Below are positions 31,951 through 40,209 of a DNA stretch of 62,797 nt, one piece after another. Below the pieces are notes generated by a model. It saw only the letters and a list, made by a program, of their open reading frames with translations, searched no databases and was not told where the DNA came from. A program made the position numbers and the translations under genes. Every line of letters begins with the position of its first letter. Position 1 is the first letter of the stretch. The DNA is from Candidatus Borkfalkia excrementavium (GTDB lineage Bacteria > Bacillota > Clostridia > Christensenellales > Borkfalkiaceae): the NCBI GenBank assembly GCA_019115945.1, contig DXCO01000030.1:1-62797 (forward strand), read 5' to 3'.

Positions 31951-34263
31951 TCAGCGATCTTCCTGAACGGAGAACAGGCGCGTCGCCACGGCGGTCATGT
32001 CGTCCGTCGGCCGCCCGCCCGCGCGCCTGAGCGCTTCGTCGAGCAGAGAATCGGTCAAAGACTGCGGATTGAGCGGCGAAAGGGTGCACAGGTATTCCGC
32101 AAGATCGGCGCTTGAGCCGAAGGCCGCCGTGATGCCGTCGCTGATAAAGAGCAGGGTGTCTCCGTCGGAAAGGGTCTTGCTCAGCGTCGTGGGGCGCACG
32201 CCGTCGAGAATGCCGAGCGGCAGAGATTCGCTTTCGAGGATTTCGATTTTCGCAGGCGTCAGCAAAAAACCGAGCGGAGACCCGATCTTCACCACGTCCG
32301 CCCGCCCGCTGTCCAGATCGACCGTCGCCACGTCGATACAGGCGAAACTTTCCTCTTTATTGAAGGAAAGAAGCCTGTTCACCGTCGTCAGAATGAGGTC
32401 GGGCGGCAGTTTTGCGCGGTAAAAACTTTCCACGAGCGACACCGCGCTTTCCGATATTTTGCGGGCGTATTCACCGCTCCCCATGCCGTCGGAGAGCGCC
32501 ATCAGAAAGGTCCGTTCGTCGATTTTGATGACGGAATGGGTATCTCCGCTCGCGCTTTCGCCCTCTTTTTTGGCACAAGATACGCCGAAAGCCGCGTCGA
32601 AGGCGGGGCGCCTTCGGAAAACGTAACAGAATTTGTCTGCGGCAAGCGCTGTCTTTGAGGAAAGGACCATATCCGTGCCCATCGCCTCGGCGACCGTCTT
32701 TGCGATCTTCGCACCGTCATATTTACCCGTCGCCGTCAGAGAGACGGCGGGATCTTCGCCCAGCACCATGATCTCCTGGCAGATCACGCCCGAACGGCCG
32801 AGCGCGGCGCCGATCTTGCGTTCCAGAGGCGCCCGCGCGTTCAGCGGTGCGCTCCGCTCGACGGCGAGTTCTTTGAGCATCTCGCTCACCGCCCGCGCCT
32901 GATCCGCGAGCAGTTTTCTTGCGGCCTCCGCATTTTCTACGTCCACCGCGTGCCGCCTGTATTCGGCAAGCAGTTTGTTCAGGCAGAACAGCAGGCCCGA
33001 AGGGTTCGCGCATCGCCCCGCAAGCCCTGCCGGCATATCGATAAGGTTCGCCTTTCCCTTGCCGCATCCCACCGATACGAGTTTCGGGATTGCAGAGAGC
33101 ACGCCCTCGCTCTCGCACCGTTCGCGGTATGCGCACGAGGCGCAGACTTCCGCGATCACGCCGTCGCCGATGGCGGCTTCCGCGCCGCTTTCATTTTCCG
33201 CATCGTCTTCCAGGGTCAGAAACGTGTTTTCTATTTCTTTGAATACGGCCGCCATGTCGAACAGCCTTTCTCCGGCAAGGGCGCGTTCCGTCTGTATAGT
33301 CAGCCGGGTCAGTTGTTTGTCTCCGTAGCGTTTCAGTTTTTCCGACCATTTGGAAAGCAACTTTTCGGGCAGCAGCGCGAACAGAAAACAGGGGATCAGC
33401 GGCACGAGCAGGGAAAGATAAAATCCTGTTCCCAGCCCTTCCGCGCCGTAAAAGTCGAGAAAGTATCGGGCGATCAGGTCCACAAGAAATACCGCCAGCG
33501 CGGCCGGCAGTTTTCCCGTCCGAAGAAATGCCAGCGCCAGTGCGGAACAAAAACAGAGCACCGCCGCGGCGGAAAGATCCGCCCGCCCTGCTTCCGCGCT
33601 CTTTACGATGACTTCGGGAAGGGAAAGTACGAGCGCGATGCAGACTGCGTTTGCGTTTCTGAGCGTGGCGGCGGACAAAAGGAGCAGAAAGATCGCCGTC
33701 GCCTCGAAAGCGTATTCGCCCGCAAGGCGGAAAAAACCGATGCCGACCGCAGCGAAGGCGGCTGCGCAAAATACGATCTCATCTGCGGACAGGCGGCACC
33801 GTCCCGCTTTGAACAGCACACAGCGCAGGGCGCCGCATACGGCAAAACAGAGCACGTACATCGCCGCGCCGGCGATGAGCGCGCGAACGTAATCGCCGTA
33901 AACGCAGGCCCCGAACAGCCAGACGTATATCCCGACGGCCGCCAGAAGATACAGGGCGATCTCCGCGCGCATGCCCTTGCCCGCGCGCGCGTAAAATAAA
34001 AAAACGGCCGCCAGCAGGATCCCCTGTGCCGCGCATACGACGAAGGGGACCCACCCCTGCGTAAAGCCCAGCCCTCCTGCCAACAGGAAAAGCCCCGCCG
34101 ATGCGAACACGTTCATGCCGCAGACGAGCATGGCGGCGTAGAGGGCGAGGGAAAAGGGTTCGAACCCGTCCATCGTAAAGTTCAGGCAAAGCATGCCGAA
34201 AAACATGGCAAAATATAAAAGTGCGGTCCCGTATCCGTATTTCAAAGTAAATTTCCGATTCAT
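31951..34263 (-). CDS. spoIIE: stage II sporulation protein E (PP2C-type phosphatase)
   Basis: Membrane phosphatase that dephosphorylates SpoIIAA and thereby releases sigma-F in the forespore. About ten membrane segments (residues 1-310), a central oligomerisation region with the cysteine pattern VCASCAYRERC (about 385), and a C-terminal PP2C domain: LSDGMGSGEYARKISESA, DVVKIGSPLGFLLTP, LFISDGITAAFG and the metal-binding PTDDMTAVATRLF. 770 aa, close to the usual 800+. ATG at 34263 with a weak ribosome binding site. spoIIA genes are not in this window. Confidence 0.93.
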   Translation of the reverse strand: MNRKFTLKYGYGTALLYFAMFFGMLCLNFTMDGFEPFSLALYAAMLVCGMNVFASAGLFLLAGGLGFTQGWVPFVVCAAQGILLAAVFLFYARAGKGMRAEIALYLLAAVGIYVWLFGACVYGDYVRALIAGAAMYVLCFAVCGALRCVLFKAGRCRLSADEIVFCAAAFAAVGIGFFRLAGEYAFEATAIFLLLLSAATLRNANAVCIALVLSLPEVIVKSAEAGRADLSAAAVLCFCSALALAFLRTGKLPAALAVFLVDLIARYFLDFYGAEGLGTGFYLSLLVPLIPCFLFALLPEKLLSKWSEKLKRYGDKQLTRLTIQTERALAGERLFDMAAVFKEIENTFLTLEDDAENESGAEAAIGDGVIAEVCASCAYRERCESEGVLSAIPKLVSVGCGKGKANLIDMPAGLAGRCANPSGLLFCLNKLLAEYRRHAVDVENAEAARKLLADQARAVSEMLKELAVERSAPLNARAPLERKIGAALGRSGVICQEIMVLGEDPAVSLTATGKYDGAKIAKTVAEAMGTDMVLSSKTALAADKFCYVFRRRPAFDAAFGVSCAKKEGESASGDTHSVIKIDERTFLMALSDGMGSGEYARKISESAVSLVESFYRAKLPPDLILTTVNRLLSFNKEESFACIDVATVDLDSGRADVVKIGSPLGFLLTPAKIEILESESLPLGILDGVRPTTLSKTLSDGDTLLFISDGITAAFGSSADLAEYLCTLSPLNPQSLTDSLLDEALRRAGGRPTDDMTAVATRLFSVQEDR

Positions 34264-34411
34264 ACATTCACCGAAGCGATTTTATTCCCTGTTGCGCGGG
34301 TGCAATCATTATATACCGTACGGCGGGTCGTATTCGGCTGTATTTTGTCGATTGTGAAAAAATAAACGCGCATTTCACGCCCCTTTTTGCATGCGGGCAT
34401 CGGGCGAAAGA

Positions 34412-34440
34412 TTGACATAAATTTCCGGATATTGTATAAT
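34412..34440 (+). promoter_or_regulatory. cysS promoter
   Basis: Perfect TTGACA (34412-34417), 17-bp spacer, perfect TATAAT (34435-34440), about 57 nt before the first untranslated-to-coding switch at 34505. No T-box motifs in the short leader. Confidence 0.88.
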
Positions 34441-34504
34441 TGACGAAACGCGGACAGAAATATGCCGCATCGTCAATCGCGCCTGACGGGCGCGGGGAGA
34501 TCTT

Positions 34505-35917
34505 ATGAAAATTTACAACACGCTCACCCGCAGGGTGGAAGAATTCGTTCCCAACGAAGAGGGCAAGGTAAAAATGTATACCTGCGGCCCGACCGTATAT
34601 AATTTCGCGCATATCGGCAATCTGCGCACCTATCTGATGGAAGACGTTCTGGAAAAATCGCTCCGTTACGCAGGTTATGACGTGATGAGGGTGATGAACA
34701 TCACGGATATAGGGCACCTCTCTTCCGATGCCGACAGCGGCGAGGATAAAATGCTTTTGGGCGCAAAGCGCGAGCACAAGACGGTTCTGGAACTGGCTAA
34801 ATATTATACCGACGCTTTTTTTGCCGACTGTGCCGCCCTCAACATCAAAAAGCCGGACGTCGTGCAGCCCGCCACGGGATGCGTGGAGGATTTTATCCGG
34901 GTCATTTCCGCCCTCATGGAAAAGGGGTATGCCTATTTTGCGGGCGGGAACGTATATTTTGATACCTCGCGGCTCAAAGAGTATCACGTGTTTTTCAATT
35001 TTAAGGAAGAGGACCTCGAAGTGGGCGTGCGCGAAGGGGTCGGCGAGGATGCGAACAAGCGCAACAAAAACGATTTCGTTTTGTGGTTCACAAAGTCGAA
35101 GTTCGAAGATCAGGCGCTCAAATGGGACAGCCCGTGGGGCGTCGGCTATCCCGGGTGGCATATCGAGTGCTCCTGCATCGCGATGAAATATCTCGGCGAG
35201 AGGGTGGATATCCACTGCGGCGGCATCGATAACGTATTTCCGCATCATACGAACGAGATCGCGCAGAGCGAGGCGTATCTCGGCCATAAATGGTGCAATT
35301 ATTGGTTCCACGTTCTCCATTTGAATACGCAGAGCGGAAAGATGAGCAAATCTTCCGGCGGGTTTCTTACGCTGAATCGCCTGAAGGAACTCGGCTTCTC
35401 TCCCATGGAATACCGCTTTTTCTGCCTGCAGTCCCATTATCGCAAATCTCTCGTTTTTTCGGAAGAGAATCTCGAAAATGCGGCCGTCGCATACAGAAAA
35501 CTGAAGGCGAAAGTCCTTGCGCTTTCCGACGAAGGGGAAGCGGACGCAGAGGCGGCGGCGCGCTATCGCAAAAATTTTGCCGACGCGCTGGGGAACGATC
35601 TGAATACTTCCCTCGCCGTCACGGCGGTTTACGACGTGCTCAAAGCAAAGGACCTGAGCGGCAGCGCAAAGCGCGCCCTCATCGGCGAATTCGATCGGGT
35701 GCTTTCCCTCGACCTGCTCAAGCGGGAGGAAAAAGAGGAGACTCCCGCAACTTCCGAACTCTCCGCCCAAGAGATCGAGGCGTATATCGCTTCGCGTGCC
35801 CTTGCAAAAAAAGAAAAGAATTATGCCGAGGCGGACAGGATCCGCGATCTGCTTGCGCAGAAGGGCGTCTCCCTCGTCGATACGCCTTCCGGCACGACGT
35901 ATAAGATCGAAAGATGA
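34505..35917 (+). CDS. cysS: cysteine--tRNA ligase
   Basis: Class I synthetase charging tRNA-Cys. MYTCGPTVYNFAHIGNLRTY contains the zinc-ligand cysteine and the HIGH-type motif (HIGN); the other zinc ligands follow in WHIECSCIAM and HHTNE, and KMSKSSGG is the KMSKS loop. C-terminal DALR-like helical domain. 470 aa, full length. GGGGAGA precedes the ATG. It has its own consensus promoter and shares a bidirectional terminator with the convergent sirtuin gene. Confidence 0.97.
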   Translation: MKIYNTLTRRVEEFVPNEEGKVKMYTCGPTVYNFAHIGNLRTYLMEDVLEKSLRYAGYDVMRVMNITDIGHLSSDADSGEDKMLLGAKREHKTVLELAKYYTDAFFADCAALNIKKPDVVQPATGCVEDFIRVISALMEKGYAYFAGGNVYFDTSRLKEYHVFFNFKEEDLEVGVREGVGEDANKRNKNDFVLWFTKSKFEDQALKWDSPWGVGYPGWHIECSCIAMKYLGERVDIHCGGIDNVFPHHTNEIAQSEAYLGHKWCNYWFHVLHLNTQSGKMSKSSGGFLTLNRLKELGFSPMEYRFFCLQSHYRKSLVFSEENLENAAVAYRKLKAKVLALSDEGEADAEAAARYRKNFADALGNDLNTSLAVTAVYDVLKAKDLSGSAKRALIGEFDRVLSLDLLKREEKEETPATSELSAQEIEAYIASRALAKKEKNYAEADRIRDLLAQKGVSLVDTPSGTTYKIER

Positions 35918-35944
35918 CCATAAAGACGGGAAAGCCCGTTACAG

Positions 35945-35975
35945 AAAACAGCCCCGGAATCTCCGGGGCTGTTTT
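35945..35975. terminator. bidirectional terminator between cysS and the sirtuin gene
   Basis: 14-bp stem (35945-35958 with 35962-35975) around 3 nt, with A run on the left and T run on the right; it overlaps the sirtuin stop codon. Confidence 0.88.
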
Positions 35976-36816
35976 ATCGTATTTCGGAAAGAATTTTTCC
36001 GATCGGTTCGTCGAAACAGATATACCGTCCGCCGAGATCGAACAGGGCACGGCAGTCCTCTCTGTTGATGCGGCAAAGCGCGCATTCTTTATGCTCCGCG
36101 GCCCGCTGTTCGAAGGGAAAACGTATGATCGTCGGCGTATTGTATCCGACGCCCAGTTCGATCAGCAGCGTCTGTTTCCCTTCGCATCCGCGCATAAAAT
36201 CGTCGTAACGCCTTTCGGCGCCGTACCATTCTTTGTTCTGCACGAAATAGGGGCCCTTGCGCACGTGCACCTCCATGTCCTCGCCGCATACGGGGCATTT
36301 GGGCAACAGGTGCGAGGGGATGCGGCAGTCCCTTTGTTCGGCGACCATCTCTCTGACAAGTTTTTCGTCGTCGTACAGCCGGTCGTGACAGCCCCGGCTG
36401 CATTGCAGTTTGCCGTAATCTCCCTGCACGGCAAAAATGCGCCGCGCGTCGAATCCCGCCTTTTCAAACTGTCCGTCCACGTTCGTCGTGATGACGAAAT
36501 AATCTCTGTCTTTGACGAGCGAATACAGTTTTTTGTAGAGATCCGCCGCAGGCGGGTCCCAGCGGTTCAGGCAGATATGTCTGGACCAGTACGCCCACTT
36601 TTCTTCCGGCGTTTCAAAAGGGTAAAACCCTGCGGAATACATATCCGTCATGCCGTATTTTTCGATAAAGTCGGAAAAATTGTCCGTAAATCGTTTTCCC
36701 GCATAGGTCAGCCCCGCGGCGGAGGAAAGCCCCGCGCCGCCGCCGATTACGATTTTTTCCGCTTCGGCAAACAATTTTTTGAACTTGCCCATCCTTTCGC
36801 CGTAATCCGATAACAT
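35974..36816 (-). CDS. SIR2 family protein of the macrodomain-linked (SirTM) type
   Basis: 280-aa NAD-dependent sirtuin. GGGAGLSSAAGLTYAGKRF (about 25-43) is the NAD-binding loop, ITTNVDGQ (109-116) the ribose site, and C139/C143/C174/C177 a zinc ribbon. Where deacylase sirtuins have the catalytic His this one has Gln131 (AVQGDYGKLQC), as SirTM proteins do; these are protein ADP-ribosyltransferases linked to lipoylated GcvH-L in oxidative stress response. The usual partners (macrodomain, GcvH-L, lipoate ligase) are not next to it. It has its own promoter with two TGTAA-type operators matching the one before the Rrf2 gene, so it is probably repressed by that protein. ATG 36816 behind AAAGGAC. 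Confidence 0.88.
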   Translation of the reverse strand: MLSDYGERMGKFKKLFAEAEKIVIGGGAGLSSAAGLTYAGKRFTDNFSDFIEKYGMTDMYSAGFYPFETPEEKWAYWSRHICLNRWDPPAADLYKKLYSLVKDRDYFVITTNVDGQFEKAGFDARRIFAVQGDYGKLQCSRGCHDRLYDDEKLVREMVAEQRDCRIPSHLLPKCPVCGEDMEVHVRKGPYFVQNKEWYGAERRYDDFMRGCEGKQTLLIELGVGYNTPTIIRFPFEQRAAEHKECALCRINREDCRALFDLGGRYICFDEPIGKILSEIR

Positions 36817-36840
36817 TTTTTATTGTCCTTTGATTTTTTG

Positions 36841-36902
36841 TTGTAATTATTTTGATTACAATTATATTATAGATCGTTTTTAATGTAATGTCAACAATTA
36901 CA
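36841..36902 (-). promoter_or_regulatory. sirtuin promoter with two Rrf2-type operators
   Basis: Leftward TTGACA (36894-36889), 17-bp spacer, TATAAT (36871-36866). Operator A, TGTAAT-N7-ATTACA (36884-36902), covers the -35. Operator B, TTGTAAT-N7-ATTACAA (36841-36861), covers the start of transcription. Both have the same spacing as the site in front of the Rrf2 gene. Confidence 0.88.
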
Positions 36903-36926
36903 ACGGTAAAATAAAAAAATTTAAAA

Positions 36927-36952
36927 GCCCCTTTCCCGAAAGGGGAAGGGGC
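36927..36952 (-). terminator. terminator of the Rrf2 gene
   Basis: 11-bp stem with GAAA loop (one wobble), followed leftward by T-rich sequence. Confidence 0.8.
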
Positions 36953-36986
36953 AAGATCGTAAAATACGGTCGGCTGCCGTGTTTTT

Positions 36987-37418
36987 TCAGGACTTTGCGT
37001 TCCGTTCCAATTCCGCCGTCAGATCGCCGAGCGTGGTCTTTTTCAGTTCGTTTTCGAACGCGTTCTGTGCGGCGATCAGGTACCCGTCCAAAACGGCATG
37101 TATATTTTTGCCGACGGGGCAGGCGGGATTGGGATTTTCGTGAAAATGAAACAGACTTCCCTCCACGCAGTCGACCGCATTATAAATATCGAACAGCGTA
37201 ATTTGGTTCAGGTCTTTCGCGAGGGACGCGCCGCCGCTGCCCGCTTTTACGTCGATGATCCCCGCATTTTTCAGGCTGGACATCGTTCTGCGGATAACGA
37301 CGGGGTTTACGTTCACGCTCGAAGCGATAAATTCCGACGTCGTCTTGTGTTCTTTTCCGAAATAGACGATGGCGAGCAGCGTGTGCACGGCCACCGTAAA
37401 CCGAGATGTGATCTGCAT
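36987..37418 (-). CDS. Rrf2 family transcriptional regulator (YwnA-like)
   Basis: 143-aa winged-helix repressor; MQITSRFTVAVHTLLAI is the standard Rrf2 N-terminus and the recognition helix lies around NPVVIRRTMSSLKNAG. It lacks the three clustered cysteines of IscR; the only cysteines (DCVEG, PACPVG) are too far apart for a standard Fe-S site, so it may sense another redox or thiol signal. ATG at 37418 behind AAGGAGA. Its promoter and the sirtuin promoter carry the same TGTAA-N-TTACA palindrome, so it most likely represses itself and the sirtuin. Confidence 0.9.
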   Translation of the reverse strand: MQITSRFTVAVHTLLAIVYFGKEHKTTSEFIASSVNVNPVVIRRTMSSLKNAGIIDVKAGSGGASLAKDLNQITLFDIYNAVDCVEGSLFHFHENPNPACPVGKNIHAVLDGYLIAAQNAFENELKKTTLGDLTAELERNAKS

Positions 37419-37438
37419 GGTATTTCTCCTTTTTCTAT

Positions 37439-37475
37439 ATTATAGAGTATTTTATTTGTAATGTCAATCGTTACA
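37439..37475 (-). promoter_or_regulatory. Rrf2 gene promoter with operator
   Basis: Leftward TTGACA (37467-37462), 17-bp spacer, TATAAT (37444-37439). The palindrome TGTAAT-N7-GTTACA (37457-37475) covers the -35. Confidence 0.85.
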
Positions 37476-37563
37476 ACAAAAGATCTGCGCTTTTCGTTTT
37501 TGGCGCGTGCATCCGCATGTGCCGCACCGATTGAATTTTATTCTGACAAATCCGTGTGCGCGC

Positions 37564-37592
37564 TTGTATTTCGGGCGGGATTGTGCTATGAT
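37564..37592 (+). promoter_or_regulatory. promoter of the GH78-like gene
   Basis: TTGTAT (37564-37569), 17-bp spacer, TATGAT (37587-37592), 41 nt before the ATG. Confidence 0.65.
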
Positions 37593-37633
37593 TTATTTAT
37601 ACCGAAATTTGTAAATCTTACGGAGGTATTTTG

Positions 37634-39496
37634 ATGTTTGAAGAGGCAAAGTGGATCTGGGCGCAGGATGTGTCCGGAAAGGACAGTTACGCGGAGTTTG
37701 TTTCAGAATTCGGCGCCGATGCAGGGCTGCCCGTCCGCCTGTATCTGTCGTGCGACAGCAATTATTCCGCGTGGGTCAACGGAAAATTGGCCGGATTCGG
37801 GCAATGCGCGGATTTTCCGCACCGCAAACTGTACGACAAAATTGATCTTACGGATCTTTGCGGGAAGAGCAATCAACTGAAGATCGTCGTCTGGCATTAC
37901 GGCGAGGACAGCCAGACGTATATCAACAGCGACGCAAAACTCATTTTCGAGATTGTGCAGGGAGAAAAAGTGCTGCTTTCCAGCGGAGAACACATCCTTT
38001 CCCGCAGGGAAACGCACTATCGGAACGGGTACTGCAAACAGATCACCTCGCAACTCGGCTACAGTTTTCTCTACGACGCTACGGAAAAAAACGAACGGCC
38101 TTATCTTCCGAGCGTGCCCGTCCGCTGCGACGCGAAAATAGAGCCGCGCAGGCTCGCGCAATTAAAAATGCGCGCCCGTCCGCGCGTGAAGATCACCCCG
38201 ACGGAACAGGGCTTTCTCGTAGACATGGGCAAAGAAACGGCAGGTTTTCTCGATCTTGCCGTCGAAAGTCCCCGCCGCCAGAAAATCGTGATCGTATACG
38301 GGGAGCACCTGCGGGAGGGAAAGGTTCCCCGCTTGATCGGGGACAGGGATTTCAGCGTGGAATATGTTGCCGCAGAGGGAGAAAACGAATACGTCAATAC
38401 CTTCCGCCGCCTTGCGGGCAGGTATCTCGAAATATTTGCGGAAAAGGGCACGCGCCTGCGCTATGCGGGGATCCGTCCCGTCGATTACCCCGTACGGAAA
38501 CAAGAAAAAAAATTCGATGATCCGGTTTTTCAGAAAATTTATGACGTGAGCGTCTATACGCTGCGGCAGTGCATGCACGAACATTATGAAGACTGCCCGT
38601 GGCGCGAACAGGCGTTTTATACGATGGACAGCCGCAATCAGATGCTGTGTGGGTATCATGCGTTCCGCGGCCACCGCTATCAGAGGGAAAATCTTATAAC
38701 CATCGCGCAGGGAGTGCGGCCGCACGGGCTTTTGAGCCTCTGTTTCCCTGGAGGAAGGGATCATTCCATTCCCTTCTTTTCACTCGTGTATATCATGCAG
38801 GTATCCGAATATGTGCGCTATACGGGCGACGTATCCGTGATCCCTTCCGTCCGCCCCGCCATGGACCGCATTCTCGCGACGTTTGCCTCGTGGGAACGGA
38901 ACGGGCTCGTTCCGAATCCTGTGGGCTTCTGGAATTTTTACGAATGGAGCGAGCACAGCAGCGGAAACGACTATTGGTCGCGCGAAAATCAGCCCGATTG
39001 CTACGATCTGATCCTGAACTGCATGTACGTCTACGTGCGCAGGATCTATGCGGCGTTGTTCGGCCTGTCGGTTGATACTTCCGCTTCCGTTCAGGCGATC
39101 GAAAAGACCTTTTACTGTAAAGAGGAGGGATTGTACCGGCTGAGCACGAAGGAAAAACACTTCAGCCGCCTGGGCAACGCCTTTGCACTTCTGATCGGCC
39201 TCGGCGGCGAAGAATTGGCCGAAAAAGTCGCCGAAGGGAAGGGAATGATCCCCGTCACGCTTTCCATGACCGCTTTCGTCTACGATGCGCTCCTGCTGTT
39301 CGGCGACAAATACAAAAATATGATTCTGGAAGATATCAAAACCAGATATTCCGCAATGCTCGCCGCCGGAGCGACCACTTTTTGGGAGACGGAAAAGGGC
39401 TGGGAGGATTTCGGCGGCGCGGGCAGCCTCTGCCACGGCTGGTCCGCCATCCCCGTATATTATCTTTGCAGGCTTTTACTCCATGAAGCCGGCTGA
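37634..39496 (+). CDS. GH78-like (alpha-L-rhamnosidase family) six-hairpin glycosidase
   Basis: 620-aa cytoplasmic enzyme. An N-terminal beta-sandwich with LYLSCDSNYSAWVNGKLAGFG (about 35-55), a second beta domain (about 190-290), then an (alpha/alpha)6 barrel with the bacterial rhamnosidase signature EDCPWREQAFYTMDSRNQ (about 317-334), where the acidic residues form part of the active site. Shorter than typical GH78 (900+ aa) and without signal peptide, so it probably acts on small imported oligosaccharides; the true sugar is not certain. ATG at 37634 behind CGGAGG at ideal spacing. Transcribed alone, closed by a terminator. Confidence 0.82.
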   Translation: MFEEAKWIWAQDVSGKDSYAEFVSEFGADAGLPVRLYLSCDSNYSAWVNGKLAGFGQCADFPHRKLYDKIDLTDLCGKSNQLKIVVWHYGEDSQTYINSDAKLIFEIVQGEKVLLSSGEHILSRRETHYRNGYCKQITSQLGYSFLYDATEKNERPYLPSVPVRCDAKIEPRRLAQLKMRARPRVKITPTEQGFLVDMGKETAGFLDLAVESPRRQKIVIVYGEHLREGKVPRLIGDRDFSVEYVAAEGENEYVNTFRRLAGRYLEIFAEKGTRLRYAGIRPVDYPVRKQEKKFDDPVFQKIYDVSVYTLRQCMHEHYEDCPWREQAFYTMDSRNQMLCGYHAFRGHRYQRENLITIAQGVRPHGLLSLCFPGGRDHSIPFFSLVYIMQVSEYVRYTGDVSVIPSVRPAMDRILATFASWERNGLVPNPVGFWNFYEWSEHSSGNDYWSRENQPDCYDLILNCMYVYVRRIYAALFGLSVDTSASVQAIEKTFYCKEEGLYRLSTKEKHFSRLGNAFALLIGLGGEELAEKVAEGKGMIPVTLSMTAFVYDALLLFGDKYKNMILEDIKTRYSAMLAAGATTFWETEKGWEDFGGAGSLCHGWSAIPVYYLCRLLLHEAG

Positions 39497-39510
39497 ACCG
39501 AACCTTGACG

Positions 39511-39538
39511 GGCGTCCGCACGATGCGGGCGCCTTTTT
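39511..39538 (+). terminator. terminator of the GH78-like gene
   Basis: 10-bp stem (one wobble) GGCGTCCGCA/TGCGGGCGCC followed by TTTTT. Confidence 0.88.
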
Positions 39539-39582
39539 CATAAAAAAATTTAAAAATGTTTCAAAAATTTTGCGTGAAATGC

Positions 39583-39661
39583 TTGACTTCTGCAATGGAA
39601 GTGGTATAATATTAGCAATCTTTGAAAGAGAGCGCTAACACTTAATTATATAAAGTGCTAA
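39583..39661 (+). promoter_or_regulatory. hsp20 promoter with CIRCE-like elements
   Basis: TTGACT (39583-39588), 16-bp spacer, TATAAT (39605-39610). Directly after it: TTAGCAATC-N9-GAGCGCTAA (39612-39638), two mismatches to CIRCE. A second, weaker copy, CTAACACTT-N9-AAGTGCTAA, follows at 39635-39661. HrcA is the expected repressor. Confidence 0.8.
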
Positions 39662-39687
39662 CAAAAAATTAGAAGGAGATGATTCTT

Positions 39688-40122
39688 ATGAAAAATGAAT
39701 TGAGCAGAAGGAATAATTTTTATCCCGATTACGATTTCTTTGACGAGGCGATGCACGATTTCTTTCCCGCTTTTTACGGCGGCAAGAATCATGGCCAGAA
39801 ATACATGCGTACCGATATCAAGGAAACGGACAACGAATACGTAATGGAAGTTGAACTTCCCGGCATGGATAAAAAGGACATCCACATCGATCTGAAGGAC
39901 GGGTATCTGAATATTTCCGTCAAAAAGAGCGAAAAAGAGGATGGCGGCAAAAAAGACAACTACATCCACCGCGAGCGCAGTTTTTCCTGCCAGAGAAATT
40001 ATTATGTAGGGGATATCCGCAAGGAAGACATCAAGGCCAGATATGAAAACGGCATCCTGAACGTCACGATCCCCAAGGAAACGCCCAGGAAGGAAGAGGA
40101 GCACCGCATCGAGATCGAATGA
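39688..40122 (+). CDS. Hsp20/alpha-crystallin family small heat shock protein
   Basis: 144-aa ATP-independent chaperone. The alpha-crystallin domain covers about residues 40-138 (MRTDIKETDNEYVMEVELPGM ... YENGILNVTIPKE) with the typical GILNVTIPK strand near the end and an aromatic-rich N-terminal arm (DFFDEAMHDFFPAFY). I start at ATG 39688; an ATG at 39679 is too close to the AGAAGGAG ribosome binding site. Single-gene unit with a heat-shock promoter and CIRCE-like operators; hrcA, groES and dnaK are not in the window. Confidence 0.94.
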   Translation: MKNELSRRNNFYPDYDFFDEAMHDFFPAFYGGKNHGQKYMRTDIKETDNEYVMEVELPGMDKKDIHIDLKDGYLNISVKKSEKEDGGKKDNYIHRERSFSCQRNYYVGDIRKEDIKARYENGILNVTIPKETPRKEEEHRIEIE

Positions 40123-40148
40123 CGCGGACTTCGCAAATAAGGACTTAA

Positions 40149-40177
40149 GGCGGAAAGCATTTCTGCTTTCCGCCCTT
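40149..40177 (+). terminator. terminator of hsp20
   Basis: 10-bp perfect stem GGCGGAAAGC/GCTTTCCGCC followed by a short T run. Confidence 0.8.
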
Positions 40178-40209
40178 TGCGTTATAAAAATACAGGAGGA
40201 ATGGACGTT

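Noticed and set aside
34156-34167. GGGTTCGAACCC, resembling a tRNA T-arm
   Set aside because: It lies in the middle of the spoIIE coding region and no cloverleaf can be built around it.
36984-37640. Full SirTM operon (macrodomain, GcvH-L, lipoate ligase) around the sirtuin
   Set aside because: None of these genes lies in the flanking sequence; neighbours are cysS, the Rrf2 gene and a GH78-like glycosidase.
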